Shown: in pieces, positions 30,727-42,476 of the stretch | Layout: each line of letters starts with the position of its first letter | How positions within the stretch are numbered: position 1 is the stretch's first letter | NCBI RefSeq assembly: GCF_902167145.1 | Contig: NC_050096.1 | Span: 196,866,566-196,930,565, forward strand | Direction: 5' to 3' | DNA: 64,000 nt | Source of the DNA: Zea mays | Lineage: Eukaryota > Streptophyta > Magnoliopsida > Poales > Poaceae | The notes under the pieces: generated by a model | Told to the model about the DNA's origin: nothing | Seen by the model: the letters and a program-made list of their open reading frames with translations, nothing else | The model's database searches: none | Translations under genes and position numbers: made by a program

Positions 30727-33440
30727 TTTCATCACACCCTTCGACACGTACTGCTTCATCAGGATGCTGGAGGGACTCAAGAACGCTGGGTCAACCTTCT
30801 CTCGCCTTACCAAGACGGTGCTCGAGAGCCAAGTGGGCCGCAACATTTTCACGTACATGGACGACATCGTTGTCGCAAGCAAAAATAAAGAAGATCACCT
30901 GGCTGACCTCGCAGAGACGTTCGCAAACATGCAGGACGCACGACTTCGCCTCAACCCCGAGAAGTGCGTCTTCGGAGTTCGCCAGGGGAAATACTGGGCT
31001 ACCTGGTGTCGCACCACGGGATCGAGGCCAACCCGACCAAAATCCAAGCAATCATCAACATGACATCCCCGCAGTCAACCAGGGATGTCCAGCGTCTGAC
31101 AGGCAGATTAGCCGCCCTTAACAGATTCATTTTCAAGTCCGCAGAGCGGAGTCTACCCTTCCTCAAGACACTGTGTGGTGCGAAATACTTCGTATGGGGA
31201 CCAGAACAGGCGGCAGCCTTCGCATCACTCAAGCAACACCTGTCAGACTTGGCAATTCTTACTAGTCCCGACCCCTCGCTGCCCCTGCTGCTCTACATCA
31301 CAGCCTCGCCATATGGAGTCAGCGCAGTGCTAGTCCAAGAGCAAGACGGAGAGGACATGACTCGATAGTGTCCAGTCTACTACGTCTCCGAAGTCCTCAC
31401 GACTTCCAAATGCAACATGACTGAATTAGAAAAAATCTCTTACGCAGTCGTCATGGCATCGTGCAAGCTGCGCCACTACGAAGCGTTCAAGGTACGGGTC
31501 ACCTCGGACAGGGGACTAGGAGAACTATTCAGAAACCCGGAGGCGTCCGTCCGAATCGCCAAATGGACAGCCGAACTCTCTGGGTACCACATCACCTTCG
31601 AACCCAGGACAGCAATTAAGTCGCAGGTCCTAGCAGACTTCATCGTCGACTGGACAAGGCTGACACGGCAGCAAGAAGAGCCTCCAGAGAATGTGTGGAC
31701 CATCCACTGCGACGACGCATGGTGCCATGCGGGGGCAGACGTAGCTGCAATTATCACGTCACCCACAGGCATCAAGCACAGATACGCAGCACGCCTTAGC
31801 TTCGCTTTGGAGTCCGACAGATGCACCAACAACATAGCAGAATACGAAGCCGTCATCCTGGGCCTTCGCAAGCTAAGAGCGCTCGGTGTCACCACCTGCA
31901 TAGTCAAGACAGATTCCAAAGTAGTTGCCAGCCAGGTCGAAAAAGAATATTCAGCAAAAGACCCCGCACTCATGCAGTATCTCACGGCTGTTCGCAGTCT
32001 CGAAAGACAGTTCAAGGGCTTCACCCTACAGCATGTGGACCGCGCCAGGAACGAAGAGGCCGACGCGTTGGCTAAGGCAGCGGCCAGAGGCAAGACCTTG
32101 CCCTCCGACGTGTTCTACCACGTCATTGGCACACCAGTCGTCCGCAACCCAGAGGGCTTACAAGTAACCCACGACGCCGAGGGCCATCGCATCGCCAACC
32201 TCATTATGACTGAAGACTAGCGGGCCCCAATAACCCTGTTTCTACAAGGATATTACCACCCAAGCGACGTCAATGAGGCCAAGCGCCTCAAACACCGAAG
32301 CTGGGATTTCGTACTAGTCGGGGGCCAGCTATATAAAAAGGGGATCAGTCAACCCATGCTAAAATGCATGACCGAAACCGAAGGCATTCAAATCCTTCGC
32401 GAAGTCCACAACGGAACTTGTGGATCCCACTCAGGGTCTAGGGCCCTCGCTGCCAAAGTAATCCGTCAAGGATTTTACCGGCCCGCGATAATCTGTGCCG
32501 CGAATCGAGTCACGAGGTCTTATGAAGCATGCCAGAAGTTTTCGCCCCGCTTGGGCAACCCTTCGCAGTTCACCAAGCTATCGCCCACACCTGGCCACTT
32601 CAATGCTGGGGGCTGGATATTGTCGGACCACTACCTACGGCTCAAGGGAACCTCAGATTCACCTTCATCGTCGTTGAGTACTTCACCAAATGGATCGAGG
32701 CCAGGGCAGTATCCACAATAACGTCGAAGACCGCCCAAAAGTTTTTCTGGCAAAACATTGTTTGCCGATTCAGAGTCTCGTCTGAGCTCACAGTCGACAA
32801 CGGCAAATAGTTCGATAGCCAAGACTTCAGGGATTTCTGCCTCTCCATCGACACCAAGCCTGCCTTCGCCTCGGTATACCACCTGCAATCCAACGGCGTC
32901 GTCGAGCGCGCCAACGACAAGATTTTCACCGCCATCAAGAAAAGACTTCTCGATGACAAGAAGGGTAAATGGGCTGACCAACTAACTGAAGTGGTCTGGG
33001 CCCTAAACACGACCGAATGTCGGGCAACCGGATTCACACCCTTTCATCTATTATATGGATCGGAGGCCATGACGCCACAGGAGATAAATCATGGGTCGCC
33101 CTGAACAAGCACATCAGCGGTCCCCGACGTCAACGAACCAACGTCTAAAGACCTCATCGATGGAGACCGCGTCCTCGCCCTGCAGGCCCTCAACACATAC
33201 CAAGCTCAAACCAAGGCCTGGCGCGACAACGTGGTCGTCCCAAGAGAGTTCAACAAAGGAGACCTCGTACTCGTCCAGACCACCCGGACAGAGTCACGGG
33301 GCAAGCTAGAGCCGAAATGGGAGGGTCCATTCATCGTCAAAACAAAGGCATCCCCCGGCGCGTACAGGCTATCAACGCCCTCCGGCGAAGACTTAGAGCA
33401 CTCCTGGAACATTGACAATCTCCGCAATTTTTTTGTTTAA
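30727..33440 (+). pseudogene. Gypsy pol remnant: RT palm, RNase H, integrase
   Basis: RT palm with YMDDIVVASKNKEDHLADL (Met in place of Val in the box), RT thumb, RNase H (IHCDDAWCHAGADVAAI, NNIAEYEAVILGL, KTDSKVVASQVE) and integrase. The integrase has a zinc region (HNGTCGSHSGSRALAAKVIR), core (CWGLDIVGPLPTAQGN, ELTVDNGK, SNGVVERAND) and a C-terminus ending SWNIDNLRNFFV. Breaks: frameshift near 30995, TAG at 31366-31368, stop at 32218-32220, frameshift near 32600, TAG at 32808-32810 and TGA at 33101-33103. The element cannot make its own enzymes. Confidence 0.85.
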
Positions 33441-33657
33441 CCCTCAGGGCCCACGCGCCCTTGTAATCCACCAAACAATACTATTCCAGCCCGCACTCTT
33501 TTCCTCCCGGGGGTGAGGTTTTTAACAAGGCGGAGACATGTAATATACCTGCAAAAGCCCCCGCAAAAACAAAAACTCAGATGCAACGTGTCGAAAAAGA
33601 CCGCATCGACGGTCTTCGGCATTCGACCACTGCGAAGTCACCGTGACAGGCAGCGTA
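33441..33657 (+). other. 3' untranslated part of the gag-deleted Tat-type element
   Basis: Between the integrase stop and the nested LTR. No coding. The last five bases, GCGTA (33653-33657), are the presumed duplication of the nested element. Confidence 0.55.
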
Positions 33658-34286
33658 TGTGGGGGACAGATATCCCCCGGGTCCACCAGAAGGATAAAAG
33701 GCCTCACGAAAGGCCCAAGGGCCCCATAGTTCGTAAGGTCATCCCCCTCGTGGGCCTGGGGAGGAACGACCAGTGAAGCGGATCGACACAAGGCCATATC
33801 AGCGCGAGCCCAAGACGGCCCAACGAATTCGAGCAATAATCACAACAGTGACCCGACCTTCCCGCGCAGGAGCCCCGTACAACGGAACCAAGCAAGGATG
33901 GGTCGACGAAATTATAGGAGGATAAACTCAGTTAGTTCACTATTTCTTAGGTACACATAGTTATCATACCTGCATGTATCGCCCCACGGTCGAGTATATA
34001 AGGCCTAGGGGGCACCCTTTCAGATCAGATGCTCGTTACTTAGCCTTCCACCCAACTCTCTACGTTTTTAGCGCTAGAGAACTCCCTTGTAACCCACCAC
34101 ATAAAACACTCTCGCCAGGACGTAGGGTGTTACGCATCTCAAAGCGGCTCGAACCTGTAAACCTCTGCCCACTGTTTCTCGTACATCCAGCATGAACCAT
34201 CGAGCTACAGTCGATAACACCGTCCTACTCCTGAAAGCACCTTGAGGGGTAACCCTGGGTGTGCGGTCGGACCCGAAACACCGACA
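33658..34286 (+). repeat. 5' LTR (629 bp) of the second Tat-type element
   Basis: TG...CA termini, promoter-like GAGTATATAAGGCC at about 33992-34005, and the primer binding site directly after 34286. Confidence 0.87.
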
Positions 34287-34309
34287 GCTAGCGCGCTAGG
34301 TAGGGGGGT

Positions 34310-36537
34310 GTGTCATCGATCCAAGCTAGCTCAATAGCCGTCACCTTTCTGCACAAGATCATCCTCTGCCCCGGGTCCACGTTCTGCTTCGGAACTATCT
34401 CATCTGTAGCGGATGAGGAGGGAACTCTGCATCGCATCGCGGATCCACCGGAGAGAAAATCTTCCTCAAAAATCTTCAAGGAAATCGGGGCAAAGCAGGA
34501 AAAGGCACAACCTCCAGTGCTCCAAAAAAAGGTCACCTTCAGCAAACTAGGAGCCCAGGGTCCGTCAACCCGGAGAACTCCGTTGTCCACCTCTCTGACG
34601 GAAGAATGGACACGGATCACGAGGAAGAAAGAAACGAATGAGACCGAGAGGCGGCAAGCTGTTCTTTCTGTACCTTCGTCCTTAAAGGAGGGCAGAAAGA
34701 AGGTCGCCCTGACAACTGTTCCATTCTACCCCTACGTCCTCTTCATTGGAAGGGTAGAATCGCCCCCCATCTCCGACGATGAACCGACCGTACCTAGAGA
34801 GGAACCTCCTCAGCGGAAATCCCGCCGACGAAGGAACCGACGCCGAAATATCCGGCGACATCACGAGGCCGGAGAACGGGACCCGGCGCAACCCGTATCA
34901 CGAGACGAGGTCTCGGAGATGGGAGAAACTCTGGAAGAACGTGTCTTCAGGGAAAGAAGGAATTCCCGACGACGCGATCGCCGACGGGCTCAAGAACAGG
35001 CCGAGCAGGAAACAAGGCAATGCCGGGAAAATCCACTCTTCGGACGCAACCTGAACCCCGATTTCGCCCGAACTATGAACACACCGAGTGAAGTCGGTGG
35101 AGTACTGGCTCGGATAGCTGATGGCCTCCCCCAGACTCCCGACGCCAAGGGCTACCGACGGTTGTTCACTCAAGCAGCCAATCACCTTCTACCCCTTGCT
35201 CACCCACGGAACGATCTACGACACGCAATCAACTGTCGGCGGGACGCGCGGAGCTCCATCAACGCCTCGCGCGAACGACGACACGAGAACGAAATCCGTC
35301 ACCGGGAAGAGTACGACCGGGATCACGACATCCTAGCACGGAGTCAGGCTACCAGGACCGAGTCGGCCACGGCTTCAACTAGCGGCACCACCCGGGGACG
35401 ATCGAGGCACCACGACGACCGCTCCCCTCCCAGGACAAACAACATCATCGACGACAGGAGGACACGTGTGGAGTGTCGGCACTTACACCGCGCCTCAGAG
35501 CCATTCAATGGCCCCTAACTTCAAGGTATCCAACATCGACAAATATGAACCTAAGCAGGATTCGGGAGGCTGGCTAGCCGTCTACACCACCGCTGCCCCG
35601 AGCTGCTGGGGCGACTGAGGATGTGATGACTGCGTACTTGCCTATCGTCCTCGGACAAGACGCGCTGCAATGGCTGCGACACCTACCCCGACACTGCATC
35701 GACGACTGGAGCGACTTCAGTCGGCGCTTCACTGCCAACTTTTAGTCTCTCTCCGACAAACCGGCGCAGCCATGGGACCTCAAATCCATCAAGTGCCGGG
35801 GGGACGAAACTCTTCGGTCATACCTCAAAAGGTTCCAGACCATGAGAAACCGTATCCCCGAGGTCGCGGAGACAACAGTGATCGAGGATTTCTACAGGGG
35901 ATCCAACGACTCGGCCTTCGTCCGAACCATACTACAGAAGACGCCGACTACCTCCGAGCAGCTGTTCCGGGAGGCCAACCTCTACATCACCGCCGATGAA
36001 CGAGCTCAGGACCTCATCGGAGGAGCGAAGCCTGCGCCAGTAGCGCCACGACGCGACACGAACCAGCAACCCGACAAGCGCTGGGAGAAGAGGCCTCGTG
36101 AAGAGGTCCACGCCGCCGGACCACTCGCCTCTCGCGCCCGAGGAGGACCTCGCGGAGGTGAACGCACGCTGGACGACATCCTCGACGCCCAGTGCCCGTA
36201 CCACAAGGACATGTGCCACACCCTCCGGAACTGCAGGGATTTCAAGCACTCCGTCGGGCACGGCCGACCCTTCCAACCTCTACCTCCTCCCCCACCGCGA
36301 GGAGGACCGGGAGAACCGCAACAACCCCAGCAGCAGGAGGAGGGAAGAGGAGGAGCCTTCCCGCGCGTCAACAGAGAAGTCAACGTCATCTTCAGCGGAC
36401 ACGGGTCACAAGAAAGCAAGAGACAACAAAAGCTCAGCGATCGTCAGACAACAAAAGCCCCTCCCGCCCCGTACTAATGGTCTGAGCACCCGATCACCTT
36501 CACCCGGGCAGATCAATGGCTCAACTTCGATCACCTA
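34310..36537 (+). pseudogene. gag of the second Tat-type element
   Basis: An N-terminal basic region (PQRKSRRRRNRRRNIRRHHE, about 34810-34860) and a coiled charged stretch run to about 35518. The capsid core follows (DALQWLRHLPRHCIDDWSDF, then TLRSYLKRFQTMRNRIPE), then a degenerate zinc knuckle (CPYHKDMCHTLRNCRDF) near 36190-36240. Breaks: frame change after 35518, an in-frame TAG near 35744 and TAA at 36475-36477. It belongs to the same general gag type as the element at 404-6090 but is clearly a different family. Confidence 0.75.
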
Positions 36538-38892
36538 AGCAAATACCCGCTTCTCGTTGATCCGGTGATCCGAGAGAGCTGGGTAAAGAAGGTACTAGTG
36601 GACGGGGGAAGCAACATCAACGTCTCCTTCCCCCAGACGCTCCAAGGCTTGGGAGCTCCCCTCAAAGAGCTCCACAAGTCAGACACACCCTTCTTCGGCA
36701 TCGTGCCGACTGAAGGAGAGTACCCGCTGGGCCACATCTACATGCTGGTCACCTTTAGAACTCTAGAAAACTACAGAACCGAGTTCCTGAGTTTCGAGGT
36801 GGCAAACTTCGACTGCGGATACAACGCCATCGTCGGGAGGCCCGGATTGGCGAAGTTCATGGCTATTCCACATTATATGTACATGATATTGAAGATGCTA
36901 GGACCACAAGGGATCATAACTGTGCGCACTGACTTCCAAGGCGCCACATAATGTTTCTGAGTGGCCATTCAGGCGGCCCTCACCACCAAACCATCGACGA
37001 TTTCTTCTGCACAGGCGGACTCAAAGCCTGAGGAAGACCTCACAGTACCCGCGAATGAAGCTCAAGCCATGACCTCTATGCGGTCGACTGAAGAAACCAA
37101 AAGGATCAACCTCGGGTTCGCTGACGAGCGCAAAACCGCCATCATCATCTCCAGCCTGGATGACAAATAGGAAGGCACGCTCGTCCAGTTTCTGCAAGAT
37201 AACCGAGACGTATTCACATGGCAACCTGCGGATATGCCAGGAGTCCCAAGAGAGCTGGCCGAGCACAAATTGAAGGTCTACCCCCAGGCAAGGCTAATAC
37301 GACAAAAATTACGTCGCTTTACACCCGACAAGAGAGAAGCCATCCGTGCTGAGCTGGCTCGCTTGGTCACGACCGGATTCATTAGAGAGGTGTTACATCC
37401 TGAGTGGTTAGCCAACCCTGTTCTTGTACTCAAAAAGAATAAAGTGGATTGGCGCATGTGCGTTGAATATACGGATCTCAACAAACACTGTCCGAAGGAT
37501 CCCTTTGGGCTTCCTAGAATCGACCAGGTGGTGGACTCGACCGCCGGATGCTCTATGCTGTCTTTCTTGGATTGCTACTCTAGGTATCATCAGATTAGCT
37601 TGGCAAAGGAAGACGAGGAAAAACAGCATTTATCACCCCGTTTGGAGCCTTCTGCTATACCTCCATGTCGTTCAGCCTCAAAAACGCTGGAGCAACTTAT
37701 CAGAGGGCTATTCAGACATGCTTAGCTGATCTCTGGGGCAAGCGTGTAGAAGCTTATGTGGATGACGTGGTGATCAAGACAGAGAATTCAAAAAATTTCA
37801 TTGAAGATTTACAGCTGGTCTTCAACAGTTTACGACGATACAGATGGAAGCTTAATCCCGAAAAGTGCGTTTTCGGAGTGCCAGCAGGAAAGTTGCTAGG
37901 GTTTATTGTCAGCCACCGGGGAATTGAAGCCAATCCAGAAAAGATCGAAGCTATCATGAGGATGGAAGCACCATGATCACAGAAGAAAGTTCAAAGACTC
38001 ATCGGGTGTATGGCAGCCCTAAGCAGGTTCATATCAAGGCTGGGAGAAAAAGGCTTACCATTCTATAAGTTACTCAAGAAGGTGGACAAATTTCAGTGGA
38101 CTTCAGAAGCACAAGAAGCTCTAGATGCGCTGAAAAAATTCTTGACAACACCACCAGTGCTAAAACTGCCACACCGAGCCATGCCAACTCAACCAGCTGA
38201 AGATCTGCTATTATACATCTCTTGCACGACTCACGTGGTGAGCACCGCGTTGGTAGTCGAGCGAGCGGAAGAAGGACATGCATACCCAGTACAACACCCT
38301 GTCTATTTCATCAGTGAAGTTCTGGGATCTTCAAAGAAGAAATATCCTCAGGTTCAAAAGCTATTATATGCAGTACTTCTAACTACATGCAAGCTCCGTC
38401 ACTACTTCGACGACCACAAAGTCATAATAGTCACTGGATTTCCAATAGGGGATATTCTCCACAACAAAGAAGCCATCGGAAGAATAGCCAAGTGGGTCTG
38501 TGAGTTGGGATCTCATGACATCGAGTTTCGACCTCGCACTGCTATCAAAACTCAAGCACTGGTTGACTTCGTATCAGAGTGGACTGAGCAGCAGGTACCG
38601 GATAACCCGAAAACTGCAGAAGTGTGGCGAATGTATTTTGACGGCTCATTGAAGCTGCAGGGAGCAGGTGCAGGGATCCTCTTTATTGCACCTGGAGGTG
38701 AACAACTCAAGTACGCTCCTCAATTGTTATTCCCGGCGTCTAACAATGCAGCCGAATACGAAGCTCTGATTCATGGACTGAACATTGCCATATCATTAGG
38801 CATCAAGAGACTGATGGAGTATGGAGATTCTCGGGTGGTTATAAGCCAGATAAACAAAGAATGGGACTGCTCGAATAACTCCATGGGAAAAT
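36538..38892 (+). pseudogene. Protease, reverse transcriptase and partial RNase H of the second Tat-type element
   Basis: Protease VLVDGGSNINVSFPQTL (36590s) and NAIVGRPGLAKFMAIPHY. RT begins near 37234 (MPGVPRELAEHKLKV) and includes HPEWLANPVLVLKKNKVDWR, DLNKHCPKDPFGLPRID and, after a frameshift near 37620, SLKNAGATYQRA and AYVDDVVIKTENS. RNase H includes MYFDGSLKLQGAGAGI and NNAAEYEALIHGL and ends at the Copia LTR. Stops at 36949-36951 and TGA at 37974-37976 also break it. The catalytic YVDD is present. Confidence 0.85.
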
Positions 38893-40164
38893 TGAAAGTC
38901 GCCTAGAGGGGGGGTGAATAGGGCGAAACTGAAATTTAACAACTTAATCACAACTACAAGCCAGGTTAGCGTTAGAAATATAATGCGAGTCCGAGAGAGG
39001 GCGTAAAAACAAATCGCAAGCGAATAAAGAAGTGAGACACAAGGATTTGTTTTACTGAGGTTCGGTTCTCTCAAACCTACTCCCCATTGAGGTGGTCACA
39101 AAGACCGGGTCTCTTTCAACCCTTTCTCTCTCTCAAACGGTCCCTCGGACCGAGTGAGCTTCTCTTCTCAATCAAACGGGAACCAAACTTCCCCACAAGG
39201 ACCACCACACAATTGGTGTCTCTTGCCTTAATTACAATTGAGATGATCGCAAGAAAGAATGAGAAAAAGAAGCAATCCAAGCGCAAGAGCTCAAATGAAC
39301 ACAACAATCACTCTCTCTAATCACTAAAGCTTTGAGTGGAATTGGGAGAGGATTTGATCTCTTTGGTGTGTCTAGAATTGAATGCTAGAGCTCTTGTAAG
39401 TAGTTGGAAGGTGGAAAACTTGGATGCCATGAATGTGGGGTGGTTGGATATTTATTGCCCCAACCACCACAAAGTGGCCGTTGGAAGGCTGCAGTCGCAT
39501 GGCACACCGGACAGTCCTATGCGCCACCGGACACTGTCCGGTGCGCCAGCCACGTCAGCAGACCGTTAGGGTTCGACCGTTAGAGCTCTGTCTTGTGGGC
39601 CCGCCTGGCTGTCCGGTGGTGCACCGGACAGGCCCTGTAGGCTGTCCGGTGTGCCACCCACGCGTGCTCTGCTCCTCTGCGCGCGCAGGCGCACATTTAA
39701 TGCGTTGCACTCGACCATTGCGCGCGAAGTAGCCGTTGCCCCGCTGGCTCACCGGACAGTCCGGTGTGCACCGGACACTGTCCGGTGACTCACCGGACAG
39801 TCCGATGAATTTTAGCGGAGCGGATTCCCGAAGCTGGCGAGTTCAGAGTCGCTCTCCCCTGGGGCACCGGACAGTCCGGTGAATTATAGCAAAGCGCCTC
39901 TGAGATTTCCCGAAGGTGAAGAGTTCAGCTTGGAGTCCCCTGGTGGCACACCGGACAGTCCGGTGCGCCAGACCAGGGCAGCCTTCGGTTGTCCCTTGCT
40001 CTCTTTGTTTGAACCCATTCTTGGTTTTTTTATTGACTTTTTGTGAACCTTTGGCACCTGTAGAACTTATAGACTAGAGCAAACTAGTTAGTCCAATTAT
40101 TTGTGTTGGGCAATTCAACCACCAAAATCAATTAGGAAATAGGTGTAAGCCTAATTCCCTTTCA
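38893..40164 (-). repeat. 3' LTR (1,272 bp) of the Ji/Opie element
   Basis: TG...CA termini. It includes CCTAGAGGGGGGGTGAATAG near its inner end and a block (39500-39970) with many copies of CACCGGACAGTCCGGTG and the variant CACCGGACACTGTCCGGTG. Confidence 0.92.
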
Positions 40165-40864
40165 ATCTCCCCCTTTTTGGTGATTGATGCCAACACAAAC
40201 CAAAGCAAGTATAGAAGTGCATAATTGAACTAGTTTGCATATTTGTAAGTGCAAAGGTTACTTAGAATTGAGCCAATAGAAATTCATAAGATATGCATGG
40301 ATTGTTTCTTTATAATTTTAACATTTTGGACCACGCTTGCACCACATGTTTGTTTTTTGCAAATTCTTTTGTAAAATCTTTTCAAAGACATTTTGCAATA
40401 AGTCAAAGGTAAGTGAATAAGATTTGAGAAGCATTTAAGATTTGAAAATATCTCCCCTGTTTCAAATGCTTTTCCTTTGACTAAACAAAACTCCCCCTCA
40501 ATAAAAACTTCCTCTTAGTGTTCAAGAGGGTTTTAAGACATCAATTTTGAAAATACTACTTTCTCCCCCTTTTGAACACAATGAGATACCAATTTGAAAA
40601 TCATAAGTTTTAAAATTTGGTGGTGGTGCGGTCGGTCCTTTTGCTTTGGGCTTAATACTCTCTCCCCCTTTGGCATGAATCGCCAAAAATGGATGTTTGA
40701 GTGAAATATAAGCCCTTTTATGAACTACTTTCTCCCTCTTTGGCAAACAAATAATATGAGTGAAGATTATACCAAAAGACGGAGAGATGCTCGGAGCGAC
40801 GGCGAAGGATGAGTGATGGAGTGGAGTGGAAGCCTTTATCTTCGCCGAAGACTCCTTTTCCCTT
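40165..40864 (-). other. Polypurine tract and 3' untranslated region of the Ji/Opie element
   Basis: On the minus strand AAAAAGGGGGAGATT immediately precedes the LTR (40165-40180) and is the polypurine tract for plus-strand priming. The rest is T-rich (plus: repeated TCTCCCCCTTT blocks near 40560, 40660 and 40730) and has no coding function. RNase H, expected here, is absent. Confidence 0.75.
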
Positions 40865-41955
40865 TCAATCTTCCGTGTCGAGGTCGAGATGCCCATTGGT
40901 TCCCATGGGTGTCTTGATGGGCTTGGCATCCTTCATCCCAAACTTGTTTAGAATGTCTTGAGTATACTTCGTTTGGCTAATGAAGGTGCCCTCTTGGAGT
41001 TGCTTCACTTGAAATCCTAAGAAATACTTCAACTCCCCCATCATTGACATCTCGAATTTCTATCATGATCCTACTAAATTCTTCACATGTAGATTCGTTA
41101 GTAGACCCAAATATAATATCATCAACATAAATTTGGCATACAAACAAATCATTGTCAAGAGTTTTAGTGAATAAAGTAGGATCGGCCTTTCCGACTTTGA
41201 AGCCATTAGCAATAAGGAAATCTCTTAGGCATTCATACCATGCTCTTGGGGCTTGCTTGAGCCCATAAAGTGCCTTAGAGAGCCTATAGACATGGTTAGG
41301 GTACTCACTGTCTTCAAAGCCGGGAGGTTGCTCAACATAGACCTCTTCCTTGATTGGTCCATTGAGGAAGGCACTCTTCACGTCCATTCGGTAAAGCTTG
41401 AAGCCATGGTAAGTAGCATAGGCTAATAATATACGAATTGACTCAAGCCTAGCTACGGGTGCATAGGTTTCACCAAAATCCAAACCTTCGACTTGGGAGT
41501 ATCCCTTGGCCACAAGTCGAGCTTTGTTCCTTGTCACCACACCATGCTCATCTTGCTTGTTGCGGAAGACCCATTTGGTTCCTACAACATATTGATTAGG
41601 ACGTGGAACTAAATGCCATACCTCGTTCCTAGTGAAGTTGTTGAGATCCTCTTGCATTGCCATCACCCAATCTGAATCTTGAAGTGCTTCCTCTACCCTG
41701 TGTGGCTCAATAGAGGAAACAAAAGAGTAATGCTCACAAAAATGTGCAACACGAGATCTAGTGGTTACCCCCTTATGAATGTCGCCGAGGATGGTGTCGA
41801 TGGGGTGATCTCGTTGGATTGCTTGGTGGACTCTTGGGTGTGGCGGTCTTCGTTCTTCATCCTCCTTGTCTTGATCATTTGCATCTCCCCCTTGATCATT
41901 GCCGTCATCTTGAGGTGGCTCATCTTTTTGATCTTCTCCTTCATCAACTTGAGCC
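40865..41955 (-). pseudogene. Copia reverse transcriptase, C-terminally deleted and frameshifted
   Basis: Minus strand from the CACTA-2 edge: acidic linker ([19 protein letters not shown]), then RT with [73 protein letters not shown] and the catalytic [12 protein letters not shown] small deletion near 41045-41060 shifts frame; the next frame gives [20 protein letters not shown] ... KTPMGTNGHLDLD and then jumps at about 40880 into 3' untranslated sequence. The connection and RNase H domains are deleted. Confidence 0.9.
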
Positions 41956-41967
41956 CACTACTACAGG

Positions 41968-42240
41968 AAACCTCTGTACAGGCGGTCCGGTTAGCCTCTA
42001 CACAGACGGTTCCAGGAACCGCTTGTGGTGCACCGATTGTGATGTAAAACAACATCACAGGCGGTCAATCAAAAACCGCCTGTGAAGACAGACATCACAG
42101 GCGGTCCAGTTCAAAGGAACCGCCTGTGATAGACAGACATCACAGGCGGTTTCTTATCCTAGCCGCTTGTGTTAGCTACACATCACAGGCGGTTTTTAAT
42201 ATAAGTCCGACTGCATACAATACAAATCACAGACGGTTTT
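41968..42240. repeat. Left subterminal repeat array of CACTA-2
   Basis: Copies of ACATCACAGGCGGT / ACCGCCTGTGAT, some degenerate (CACAGACGGTT). Same arrangement as 8841-9085. Confidence 0.8.
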
Positions 42241-42476
42241 TAAATATACAGATTCATATACAGAATTTTCAAACAGATTATACACAGATTTCATGCACAG
42301 ATTCACACAGATTGCATACACAGATTTATACATATCAAGTTCCATAATACACAGATTCATCCACATATCAAGTTCCATCGTCATACACAGATTTATACAC
42401 ATATCAAGTTCCATAGACAACTAAACATCTCAAAGTTCCATAGACAACTAAACATCTAAAGTTCCTAACTAAAGAC

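Larger units (their letters stand above)
30056..33657 (+). mobile_element. Tat-type Gypsy element with most of gag and RT N-terminus deleted
   Basis: 5' LTR 30056-30535, primer binding site, a short gag remnant, then pol from the middle of RT to the end of integrase, then a 3' untranslated stretch. It is interrupted at 33658 by another Tat-type element, so the 3' LTR lies beyond the window. The LTR starts TGTTGGGACGAAG and the internal coding is rich in CGAAG/CTTCG, suggesting the cinful/zeon group; that name is tentative. Confidence 0.85.
33658..38892 (+). mobile_element. Second Tat-type Gypsy element (5' LTR, gag, protease, RT, RNase H), interrupted by Ji/Opie
   Basis: The LTR starts TGTGGGGGACAGATATCCCC and ends ACACCGACA at 34286. 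PBS GCTAGCGCGCTAGGTAGGGG follows. gag and pol are in plus orientation and are cut in RNase H at 38892 by the Copia element. Integrase and the 3' LTR are outside the window. No family name assigned. Confidence 0.87.
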
